Source of the DNA: Asaia bogorensis
GTDB lineage: Bacteria; Pseudomonadota; Alphaproteobacteria; Reyranellales; Reyranellaceae
Assembly (NCBI GenBank): GCA_945905835.1
Contig: CAMDQJ010000011.1
Coordinates: forward strand, 1-52,362
Length of the DNA stretch: 52,362 nucleotides
Reading direction: 5' to 3'
The position numbers and the translations under genes are program-made. Below are positions 21,609-28,690 of the stretch, piece after piece (positions within the stretch are counted from its first letter, which is position 1; the number at the start of each line of letters is the position of its first letter). The notes below the pieces were generated by a model. It was given only the letters and a program-made list of their open reading frames with translations, was not told the DNA's origin and searched no databases.

Positions 21609-21822
21609 GCTGGGTGACTTCTATGCCCAGAATCCCAACCACCGGGTCGCCATCGGCCAGCTGCCGAGCATGACGGCGTGGTACGCCTTCCCCGGCGAGA
21701 ACGGCCTCAAAATCACCGACGTGATCAAGGATCATCTGCAGAGCGTGGTGAACCAGAGCGCCAAGCCGGACGCCGTGCTGACCAAGATGACGGCGGACAC
21801 GCAGGCGCTGCTGCCGAAGTGA
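21604..21822 (+). pseudogene. 3' remnant of an ABC extracellular solute-binding protein gene
   Basis: The frame ending at 21822 encodes about 71 residues: [57 protein letters not shown] and TADTQALLPK. This matches the C-terminal end of UgpB/MalE-like sugar or glycerol-phosphate binding proteins, which are normally over 400 residues with a signal peptide. Upstream of 21604 the sequence changes abruptly to the minus-strand hypothetical gene. More than four-fifths of the gene is therefore missing, and no functional product is expected. Confidence 0.7.
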
Positions 21823-21835
21823 CACGCGAACGCGT

Positions 21836-21891
21836 GTCATCCTGAGCGAAGCGAAGGATCTTTAAAGGTCCCTCGCTTTGCTCGGGATGAC
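21836..21891. repeat. Imperfect 28-bp inverted repeat (intergenic palindromic element)
   Basis: Arm 1 (21836-21863, begins GTCATCCTGAGCGAAGCGAA) and arm 2 (21864-21891) are near-complementary with only a few mismatches and essentially no loop. GTCATCCTGAGCGAAGCGAAGG-type sequences are a widespread intergenic repeat in proteobacterial genomes. It sits after the truncated binding-protein gene and before the metallophosphatase gene, so it may also act as a transcription terminator or mRNA stabiliser. Confidence 0.75.
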
Positions 21892-21909
21892 AGCGGTAAA
21901 GTGCGAGCA

Positions 21910-22698
21910 ATGCAAAAATTCATTCACATCACCGACACCCATCTGCTGCCGCCCGGCGAGCTGCTCTACGGCCTCAATCCGATCGACCGGCTGGCGCTGT
22001 GCGTCGCCGACGTGAACCGCAATCACAGCGATGCGGCGTTCGCGGTCCTGACCGGCGACCTCTGCCACAAGGGGCAACCCGAAGCCTATGCGGCGTTGAA
22101 GCGCGAGCTCGACAAGCTCGCTATCCCCTACCACCTGCTGATGGGCAATCACGACGACCGCGCCAACCTGCGGAACACCTTCCCGGCGGTGAAGGCCGAC
22201 GCCAACGGCTTCATCCAGTACACGCTGGAGCTCGGCGAGGGCGTTTTGGGTATCTGCCTCGACACCAACGAGCCCGGCAAGCCGTGGGGCACCTTCTGCG
22301 AGAAGCGGGCGGCCTGGCTGAAGGCGACCCTCGACCGGGCCGGCAACCGCCCGGTGATGATCTTCATCCACCATCCGCCCTTCAAGGTGCGGCTGAAGCG
22401 CATGGACGACATCTCGCTGCTAGAGCCACAGCACTTCATCGCGGCCGTGGCCGGCCGCGCCAACATCCGCCACTTGTTCTTCGGCCATCTGCATCGCCCG
22501 GTGGCCGGGAGCTGGCGCGGCATCCCGATCTCGACCCTGCGCGCCACCAGCCACCAGGTGGCGTTGGACTTCGTCATAGAAGGCCGGATCCCCGGCAGCC
22601 ATGAGCCCCCGGCCTACGGCGTCTGCCTGCTGGAGGGTGACCAGATGATCGTGCACATGCACGACTTCCTCGACCGGACCAACACCTTCTTGCTATAA
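21910..22698 (+). CDS. Metallophosphoesterase, cyclic-nucleotide phosphodiesterase CpdA-like
   Basis: The protein has the complete calcineurin-like metallophosphoesterase motif set in order: FIHITDTHL (D-x-H), LTGDLCHKG (GD), LMGNHDDR (GNHD), FIHHPP and FFGHLHRP (GHLH). These ligate two metal ions. The 262-residue length and motif spacing fit the CpdA class that hydrolyses 3',5'-cAMP or related phosphodiesters in the cytosol. The ATG at 21910 gives MQKFIHITDTHL, the normal family start; a GTG at 21901 is an alternative. The lipoprotein gene begins 23 bp after its stop. The gene lies inside the plus-strand block bounded by truncated genes. Confidence 0.9.
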   Translation: MQKFIHITDTHLLPPGELLYGLNPIDRLALCVADVNRNHSDAAFAVLTGDLCHKGQPEAYAALKRELDKLAIPYHLLMGNHDDRANLRNTFPAVKADANGFIQYTLELGEGVLGICLDTNEPGKPWGTFCEKRAAWLKATLDRAGNRPVMIFIHHPPFKVRLKRMDDISLLEPQHFIAAVAGRANIRHLFFGHLHRPVAGSWRGIPISTLRATSHQVALDFVIEGRIPGSHEPPAYGVCLLEGDQMIVHMHDFLDRTNTFLL

Positions 22699-22699
22699 T
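22694..22699 (+). promoter_or_regulatory. Possible -10 promoter element for the lipoprotein gene
   Basis: TATAAT lies at the very end of the metallophosphoesterase coding region (TTGCTATAATGG), about 22 bp before the lipoprotein ATG and ahead of its GGAGG ribosome site. No convincing -35 box is seen at the proper distance, so this is a weak suggestion. Perfect -10 hexamers are rare in this G+C-rich sequence. Confidence 0.3.
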
Positions 22700-22721
22700 G
22701 GCGTCGCACCTCGGAGGTTCG

Positions 22722-22949
22722 ATGCGTAAGGCTTTTGCACTCATGTCGTTGGTTGGGTTGGCCGGTTGCGCCAACTCCCAGATCGCCTGGAACGGGCCGG
22801 GCTGGTACCTCGAGAAGCCACATATCATCGCCTTTGGCCGCGACTACTATGGCGGGCCGATGACGTATGACGACTGCGAGATCGCGCGGAAGAAAGAGAC
22901 CAACGCCGAACTCCTGCTTTGCGTCAACGAGACCGTAAAACCGGAGTGA
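22722..22949 (+). CDS. Small putative lipoprotein, 75 aa
   Basis: The start at 22722 is favoured by TCGGAGGTTCG just upstream, and the product MRKAFALMSLVGLAGC has a basic n-region, a hydrophobic stretch and a lipobox (LAGC, Cys16). After cleavage it would be a ~60-residue membrane-tethered lipoprotein (NSQIAWNGPGWYLEKP, GRDYYGGPMTYDDCEIARKK) with two further cysteines that could form a disulfide. I recognise no family. Its TGA overlaps a GTG start for the downstream CoA-transferase (GTGA), suggesting coupling. Confidence 0.7.
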   Translation: MRKAFALMSLVGLAGCANSQIAWNGPGWYLEKPHIIAFGRDYYGGPMTYDDCEIARKKETNAELLLCVNETVKPE

Positions 22950-25306
22950 GCCCCGACGCCGGGTATAGAGGCCCGCTCTCCGGCTATCGCGTCATCGAGA
23001 TCGGAGCCCTGCCGGCCGGCGCCTATGCTGCCCGCCTGTTCGCCGATTTCGGCGCAGAGGTCATCAAGGTCGAGCCGACGGGCGGCGATCCCACCCGCTC
23101 CTTTCCGCCGATGATCGACGACGGTACCAGCGGCTGGTTCGCATACCTCAACTACGGCAAGAAGAGCGTCACTTCGGATGCCGTCGATCTTCCGGCGCTG
23201 CTGCGCGACGCGCACGTGCTGATCGACTCGGCCGACATCGATCATTCGGCCCACCCGCACCTTGTGGCGATCGAAGCGAGCTGGTTCGGCAAGACGGGGC
23301 CCTACAAGGACTTCAAGACCACCGACGCGGTCTGCCGCGCGCTCGCCGGCTTCGTGCAGCTGATCGGTCCGGCGGAAGGCCCGCCGCTTACCCTGCCCGA
23401 CTACCAGTTGGCGATCATGGGCGGGCTCGCCGCGTTCATCCCGGCGATGGCTTCGCTCCATGGCGCACAGAGCCGGACCTACGAGGTGAGCGTGCACGAG
23501 GGCACCATCGCGCTCGCCGAGTATCAGGCGATCGAGGCGTGGACGACCGGCGTCGCGCAGAAGCGCTGGGGTTTCAACCGCTTCACGCCGACCTATCCGA
23601 TGGGCGTCTATCGCTGCAAGGAAGGCTGGATCGGCATCACCATCGTGACGCCGGCGCAGTGGAATTCGTTCTGCGCCCTTCTCGGCATGCCCGACCTCGT
23701 GCGCCATCCGCAGTACGTCATGGGACCCGAGCGGCTTGCCCGCGCCGACGAACTCGAGGCGCGCTTCATCCCACGCTTCCTCGACCGCACGGCACGGGAA
23801 TGGTTCGAAGCCGGCCTCGAACTCCGCCTGCCCTTCGCCATCGTGCCGAACATGGCCGAGGTGCTGAGCTGGCCAGTGTTCCGCGACCGCAAGGCGATCG
23901 TTCCGATCAAGGTCGGCGACATGACCGTCGAAGCGCCCGGCACGCCGTTTCATCTCACCGCCACGCCGCCCAGGTTCGGCGGCACCGTTCCAAAGCTTGG
24001 CGAGCACAACGGCACGATCGTTCCGCTGAAAGTGCCGGCACCGACGGCCGCGACGGCACGGCCTCTGGAAGGCATGCGCATCATCGACCTGTCGATGGGC
24101 TGGGCTGGCCCGGTCTGCACGCGCAACCTCGCCGATCTCGGTGCCGACGTGATCAAGATCGAGGCCTGTGCCTATCCCGACTGGTGGCGCGGCGTCGACA
24201 ACCGGCCGGAGACGGTCGAGCAGCGGCTCTACGAGAAGTCCTCGCGCTTCAATATCATGAACCGCAACAAGCGGGCGATCACGCTCGACCTCACCATTCC
24301 TGACGGCGTGGCGTTGGCCAAGGAGCTGGTGAAGGGCGCCGACGCGGTGATCGAGAATTATTCCAGCGGCGTGCTGCGCAATTTCGGCCTCGACTATCCC
24401 GAGCTCAAGAAGGTGAACCAGTCGCTGGTCATGGCCTCGATGGCGGCCTTCGGCGGCAGCGGACCATGGTGCGAGACCCGGGCCTACGGCTCGACCTTGG
24501 AACAGGGCTCCGGCCTGCCGGGTGTCGGCGGCCGCACCACCGATCCGCCGATGATGAACCATCTCGCCTTCGGCGACGCCGTGGGCGGCCTCAACGCCGC
24601 CTCCGCGCTGCTGATCGCGCTCCTCCACAAGAAGCGCACCGGCGAGGGTCAGCACATCGACATCTCCCAGGTCCAGTGCATGTTGCCCTTCACGGCGGCC
24701 TGGGCAATCGAGCAATCGGCCACCGGTCGGGTGAAACCGCGTGCCGGTAACCGCCATCCGTCGTTCGTCCCGCACGGCGTCTTCCCGTCGGCCGGTACCG
24801 ACCGCTGGGTGTCGATCGCCGTCACGGACGACACCATGTGGTCCGCGCTGGCCCGGATCGCCGGCCTCGACGAACCGGCGCTTGCCACGGCGACAGGACG
24901 GCGTGCGCAGGAGGACCGCATCGAGGCGGCGATCGCCGCCTGGACATGCCAACGCTCGCCCGACGACGCCATGAATGCCCTGCAGAAGGCAGGAATCGCG
25001 GCCGGCGCCGTCCGTCCGCCATTCGAGCTTCTGGAAGATCCGCATCTCGTTGCGCGCGACTTCTGGCAGTGGATCGAGCGCGCCTATGTCGGCCGCCATC
25101 CCCAACCGTCGGCGCCCTACCGCGACGGCGACACTCCCATCGCAGTGCGGACGCCCGCCTCGACCCTGGGCCAGTACAACGACGAGGTGCTCGGCGGGGT
25201 GCTGGGCCTCTCGCAAGCCGAACTCGACCGGCTGACCCGCGAAGGCGTCACCGGCACGGCGGCGTTGCCGCCGGCCCAGCGCAAAGCGCGGGCGATGACG
25301 GGCTAA
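22946..25306 (+). CDS. Tandem CaiB/BaiF (class III) CoA-transferase, 786 aa
   Basis: Two complete class III CoA-transferase domains lie in one chain. The first starts with PLSGYRVIEIGALPAGAYAAR and FGAEVIKVEPTGGDPTR and has a candidate catalytic Asp152 in TLPDYQLAI. The second starts near residue 370 with PLEGMRIIDLSMGWAGP and LGADVIKIEA and has Asp544 in FGDAVGGLNAA. Family members are normally ~400 residues and form interlocked dimers; the fusion would build that dimer from one chain. They move CoA between acyl-CoA and a carboxylic acid. The GTG at 22946 overlaps the lipoprotein stop; ATG 22919 is an alternative start. The partner acids are unknown. Confidence 0.88.
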   Translation: MSPDAGYRGPLSGYRVIEIGALPAGAYAARLFADFGAEVIKVEPTGGDPTRSFPPMIDDGTSGWFAYLNYGKKSVTSDAVDLPALLRDAHVLIDSADIDHSAHPHLVAIEASWFGKTGPYKDFKTTDAVCRALAGFVQLIGPAEGPPLTLPDYQLAIMGGLAAFIPAMASLHGAQSRTYEVSVHEGTIALAEYQAIEAWTTGVAQKRWGFNRFTPTYPMGVYRCKEGWIGITIVTPAQWNSFCALLGMPDLVRHPQYVMGPERLARADELEARFIPRFLDRTAREWFEAGLELRLPFAIVPNMAEVLSWPVFRDRKAIVPIKVGDMTVEAPGTPFHLTATPPRFGGTVPKLGEHNGTIVPLKVPAPTAATARPLEGMRIIDLSMGWAGPVCTRNLADLGADVIKIEACAYPDWWRGVDNRPETVEQRLYEKSSRFNIMNRNKRAITLDLTIPDGVALAKELVKGADAVIENYSSGVLRNFGLDYPELKKVNQSLVMASMAAFGGSGPWCETRAYGSTLEQGSGLPGVGGRTTDPPMMNHLAFGDAVGGLNAASALLIALLHKKRTGEGQHIDISQVQCMLPFTAAWAIEQSATGRVKPRAGNRHPSFVPHGVFPSAGTDRWVSIAVTDDTMWSALARIAGLDEPALATATGRRAQEDRIEAAIAAWTCQRSPDDAMNALQKAGIAAGAVRPPFELLEDPHLVARDFWQWIERAYVGRHPQPSAPYRDGDTPIAVRTPASTLGQYNDEVLGGVLGLSQAELDRLTREGVTGTAALPPAQRKARAMTG

Positions 25307-25349
25307 AACACTCGTGTAAGCTCCCTCCCAATAGGGAGGCAACAAAAGC

Positions 25350-25468
25350 GTGGCGGCAACGACCACCCCATCGGCGGCGCTTCTGGATGTGCGCGGCCTT
25401 GGCATCTTTTTCCGCACCGAAGCCGGAGAAGTGCAGGCGACGCGCGACGTGAGCTTCGCCGTGCGGCC
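25350..25468 (+). pseudogene. 5' remnant of an oligopeptide-type ABC transporter ATP-binding gene
   Basis: A GTG start with AGGGAGGC upstream opens a frame reading MAATTTPSAALLDVRGLGIF, then RTEAGEVQATRDVSFAVRP. This is the first ~40 residues of a DppD/OppD-like ATPase, just before the Walker A motif. At about 25465 the sequence switches to the reverse complement of the putA fragment, so Walker A and everything after it are missing. The genes meet at a shared CGGCCGG. No functional product is expected. Confidence 0.7.
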
Positions 25469-25891
25469 GGTCAGCAGCAGGCCCCAGGTAGCGGCGTTCA
25501 CGAACAGCGAGGGACTGCGGCCGAGATGGGCCTGCCAGTCGCCGGCGCCGATCTTGTCGCGGATCAGGGCATCGCGCGTCTCGTCGTCGGGAATGCGCAG
25601 CAGCGCCTCGGCCAGGCACATCAGCGCCACGCCCTCCTGGCTGGACAGCGCGTATTCGTGGATCAGGGCCTCGACTCCGCCGCCGCTCCCGGTCTTTTCG
25701 TGCAGCCGCTCGACCAGCCAGCGCGCCAGGGCGGTGGCCCGTTCGGTGATCTCGCCCGGCAAGGTGGCCTGCTCGATCAGAGGCGGCAGGCATTCCGGTT
25801 CGGGCCGCCGGTAAGTCGCCGTGATCGCGGCCCGCAGCGGGCCCTGGGGCTGAATCGACTGCGCGAAATCGCGAAACGGCGTTGCGGGCAT
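25462..25891 (-). pseudogene. putA: 5' remnant of putA (proline dehydrogenase / P5C dehydrogenase)
   Basis: From ATG 25891 the minus strand encodes about 142 residues matching the N-terminal region of long PutA proteins: FRDFAQSIQPQGPLRAAI, LIEQATLPGEITERATALA, LIHEYALSSQEGVALMCLAE, RIPDDETRDALIRDKIGAGD and GRSPSLFVNAATWGLLLTGR. Full PutA has more than 1000 residues, with PRODH and ALDH domains that are entirely absent here. The match ends exactly where the ABC ATPase fragment begins on the other strand (25462-25468). The long minus-strand frame beyond that point is antisense to the CoA-transferase and is not coding. Confidence 0.75.
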
Positions 25892-25950
25892 GTCGGCCAG
25901 AGATGGGTTAGAATGACCGGCAAAACAAGCGCTCAGGGGTGGAAACAGTC

Positions 25951-26913
25951 GTGAAGGGTCTCGTTCGATCGCTGATCGTCCTGCTGGTGATGGCGTCGCC
26001 AGCTTTCGCACAGGGCAACTGGCCGCAGAAGCAGGTGCGCCTGATCGTGCCCTTCCCCGCCGGCGGCTCGGCCGACACGCTGTGCCGCATCGTCGGTGAG
26101 AAGCTCGGCACGGCCTGGAACCAGCCGGTGATCGTCGACAACCGCGCCGGTGCCGGCGGCAATGTCGGCGCCGAGATCGCCTATCGCGCCGATCCAGATG
26201 GCTACACGCTGTTGTGCAGCCCGCCCGGCCCGCTGTCGATCAACCACAATCTTTACAAAACCCTGCCTTACGACTGGACGAAGTTCGCGCCGATCACGGT
26301 GCTGGCGGTCGTGCCCAATGTCATCACCGCCCGCAAGGACCTGCCGGCCAATACGGCGCAGGAGCTCATAGCCTACGGCAAGGCCAACCTGGGCAAGATC
26401 ACCTATGCCTCGCAGGGCAACGGCTCGACCTCGCATCTGTCGGCGCAGATGCTGGCGACCATGGCCGGCATCGAAATGGTGCATGTGCCCTACAAGGGCG
26501 AGGGACCGGCGCTGATCGACATCATCGCCGGCCGGGTCGACATCTTCATCGGCAACATCTCCGCCGCCCTGCGCTTCGAGCAGGCCAAGCAAGTGAAGTT
26601 CCTCGGGTTGGCCAGCAAGACGCGCAGTCTCGTGGCGCCCGACGTTCCGAATGCCGCCGAGATCGGCCTGCCCGACCTTTTGGCCAGCGCTTGGTTCGCC
26701 TTCGTGGCACCGCCGGGCACGCCCGACGCGGTCGTGCAGAAGATCAATGCTGACGCGGCGGCGGCCTTGAAGCTGCCCGAGGTGCGGAGCAAATTCCTCG
26801 AGCAGGGCGCCGAGCCGCAGGGCCAGGGCACCACCGCCACGGCGGCGTTCATCAAGGAAGAAGAAGCGCGCTGGCGCGGCGTCATCAAGTCGGCCAACGT
26901 CACGCTGGAGTGA
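25951..26913 (+). CDS. Tripartite tricarboxylate-type (Bug/TctC, TphC-like) substrate-binding protein
   Basis: The product has a signal peptide (MKGLVRSLIVLLVMASPAFAQ) and Bug-family motifs: VRLIVPFPAGGSADTLCRIV near residue 33, VDNRAGAGGNVGAEIAYRA near 67, and PDGYTLLCSPPGPL. Bug proteins are periplasmic binding proteins for carboxylates; TphC, which binds terephthalate, belongs here. The GTG at 25951 follows a GGGGTGGA site; GTG 25939 is an alternative. Fifteen base pairs after its stop starts the Rieske oxygenase alpha gene, the same order as in tph operons, so uptake of the oxygenase substrate is the likely role. No TctA/TctB membrane genes are present. Confidence 0.88.
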   Translation: MKGLVRSLIVLLVMASPAFAQGNWPQKQVRLIVPFPAGGSADTLCRIVGEKLGTAWNQPVIVDNRAGAGGNVGAEIAYRADPDGYTLLCSPPGPLSINHNLYKTLPYDWTKFAPITVLAVVPNVITARKDLPANTAQELIAYGKANLGKITYASQGNGSTSHLSAQMLATMAGIEMVHVPYKGEGPALIDIIAGRVDIFIGNISAALRFEQAKQVKFLGLASKTRSLVAPDVPNAAEIGLPDLLASAWFAFVAPPGTPDAVVQKINADAAAALKLPEVRSKFLEQGAEPQGQGTTATAAFIKEEEARWRGVIKSANVTLE

Positions 26914-26927
26914 AGGGAAGGCTCACC

Positions 26928-28214
26928 ATGGACACCAGGATCGACCCCACCATCCACGAGGCCGCCACGACGCCACCTGGCCAAACTCCACATGGCCCCT
27001 GGCCCGAGGACTCCCTCGCCCGCGTGCCCTACTGGGTCTACCAGGACCAGGACAACTACGCCCGCGAGATGCAGCGCATCTTCGAGGGCGCCACCTGGAA
27101 CTTCGTCTGCCTCGAGGCCGACATCCCCAACAAGGGCGACTACCGCACCAACACCGTCGGCGGCATGCCGGTGATTGTCGTGCGCGATTCGGACGACTCG
27201 ATCAACTGCTTCGAGAACCGTTGCGCCCATCGCGGCGCGCTGATCGCCTTCGACGACGCCGGCAACGTCGAGAATAACTTCAAGTGCATCTACCATGCCT
27301 GGAGCTACGATCTCTGCGGCAACCTCAAGGGCATCGCCTTCGAGCGCGGCATCGCCGGCGCCGGCGGCATGTCGAAGGACTTCAAGCGCGAGAGCCACAG
27401 CCCGCGCAAGCTGCGCACCACGACGCTGGCCGGCCTGGTCTTCGCCACGCTGTCACCCGACACGCCGTCGATCGAGGAATACCTCGGCGCCGAGGTCCTG
27501 GGCCGCGTCAAGCGCGTGCTCAACCGACCGATTCGCATCATGGGCCGCTTCAGCCAGCCACTGCCCAACAACTGGAAGCTCTACGTCGAGAACGTCAAGG
27601 ACACCTACCACGCGAGCCTGCTGCACCTCTTCTTCGCGACCTTCCGCATCACCCGCCTGACCCAGGCCGGCGGCGTACTGGTCAGTCCCGACGGCGCACA
27701 CCACGCGAGCTACACCATGAGCAACACCGACATGGCGGGCTCCGAGGCCTTCAAGGAAAAGGGCCTGCGCTCGGAGAACGACGACTACAAGCTCGCCGAT
27801 CCCAGCCTGCTCGACCCGGTCGCCGAGTTCGGCGACAGCATCCAGCTGCAGATCCTGTCGATCTTCCCCGGCCTGATCCTGCAGCAGATCCACAATTGCC
27901 TCGCCGTCCGCCAGGTCGTGCCCAAGGGTATCAACAGGATGGAACTGATGTGGACCTACTTCGGCTTCGCCGACGACACACCGGAGATGAACAAGCGCCG
28001 GCTGAAGCAGCAGAACCTGGTCGGTCCGGCCGGCTTCGTGTCGATGGAGGACGGCTGCGTCGGCGGCTTCGTGCAGCGCGGCATCGCGGCGGCCGGCGAC
28101 AAGATCTCGGTGGTCGAGATGGGCGGCAGCGGCGCCGAGAGCCAGGCGACGCGCGCCACCGAATCCTCGGTGCGCGGCTTCTGGAAGGCCTATCGCCGCT
28201 ACATGGGTTTTTAG
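26928..28214 (+). CDS. Rieske non-heme iron ring-hydroxylating oxygenase, alpha subunit (TphA2-like)
   Basis: In this 428-residue protein the Rieske 2Fe-2S centre is complete: Cys99-x-His101 and Cys120-x2-His123 in NRCAHRGALI and FKCIYHAWSYD. The mononuclear iron site is ENVKDTYHASLLH (Asp225, His228, His233 plus a later acidic ligand). The enzyme would dihydroxylate an aromatic ring with O2 and electrons from a reductase. The ATG at 26928 follows AAGGGAAGG. It lies between the TctC gene and the beta-subunit gene, giving the operon order binding protein, alpha, beta, PdxA-like dehydrogenase seen for terephthalate. The reductase (TphA1 equivalent) is not in the window. The exact substrate cannot be read from sequence. 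Confidence 0.93.
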   Translation: MDTRIDPTIHEAATTPPGQTPHGPWPEDSLARVPYWVYQDQDNYAREMQRIFEGATWNFVCLEADIPNKGDYRTNTVGGMPVIVVRDSDDSINCFENRCAHRGALIAFDDAGNVENNFKCIYHAWSYDLCGNLKGIAFERGIAGAGGMSKDFKRESHSPRKLRTTTLAGLVFATLSPDTPSIEEYLGAEVLGRVKRVLNRPIRIMGRFSQPLPNNWKLYVENVKDTYHASLLHLFFATFRITRLTQAGGVLVSPDGAHHASYTMSNTDMAGSEAFKEKGLRSENDDYKLADPSLLDPVAEFGDSIQLQILSIFPGLILQQIHNCLAVRQVVPKGINRMELMWTYFGFADDTPEMNKRRLKQQNLVGPAGFVSMEDGCVGGFVQRGIAAAGDKISVVEMGGSGAESQATRATESSVRGFWKAYRRYMGF

Positions 28215-28225
28215 GGGCTTTTAGG

Positions 28226-28690
28226 ATGGACGTCGCGAAGCTGGTCGAGCTCAACGCCGCCTACGCGCGCGCCATCGACAACGAGAAGTTCGAGGACTGG
28301 CCCGAGCTGTTCCACGATCCCTGCGTCTACAAGCTCACGACCGCGGAGAACCTGGCGAAGGGCTACGAGGCCGGCATCATGTACGCCGATTCGCGCGCCA
28401 TGCTGCAGGACCGCGTGTCAGCGCTACGCAAGGCCAATATCTACGAGCGCCAGCGCTACCGCCACATCGTCGGCCTGCCGGCGGTGCTGGGCGAAGAAGG
28501 CGGCGTCGCCAGGGTCGAGACGCCATTCCTGATCGTGCGCATCATGCGCGACGGCACGATGGATGTGTTCGCCACCGGTTGCTACCACGACCAGGTCTCG
28601 ACCAACGGCAGCGGCGCGCTCAAGCTCAATGAACGCGTCGTGGTCTGCGACGGCGGAAGGTTCGACACGCTGGTCGCCATCCCGTTCTGA
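28226..28690 (+). CDS. Ring-hydroxylating oxygenase beta subunit (TphA3-like), 154 aa
   Basis: The small subunit (MDVAKLVELNAAYARAIDNE) has the NTF2-like cone fold pattern of oxygenase beta subunits: WPELFHDPCVYKLTTAENLAK, RANI-type RKANIYERQRYRHIVGLP and TPFLIVRIMRDG. Beta subunits stabilise the alpha3beta3 hexamer and do not carry cofactors. The ATG is preceded by TTTTAGG, a weak ribosome site, and lies 11 bp after the alpha stop. The gene ends by sharing the A of its TGA with the ATG of the PdxA-like gene. Confidence 0.88.
   Translation: MDVAKLVELNAAYARAIDNEKFEDWPELFHDPCVYKLTTAENLAKGYEAGIMYADSRAMLQDRVSALRKANIYERQRYRHIVGLPAVLGEEGGVARVETPFLIVRIMRDGTMDVFATGCYHDQVSTNGSGALKLNERVVVCDGGRFDTLVAIPF

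Noticed and set aside
21604-25468. Simple inversion as the cause of the four truncated genes
   Set aside because: Flipping the block would join the ABC ATPase N-terminus to the hypothetical protein and putA to a binding protein, neither of which makes a known gene.
22847-26011. Very long minus-strand open frame (1054 codons)
   Set aside because: It is antisense to the CoA-transferase, with Arg/His/Gly-rich low-quality sequence over that part. Only the 25462-25891 piece is recognisable, as the putA N-terminus, and it was annotated separately.
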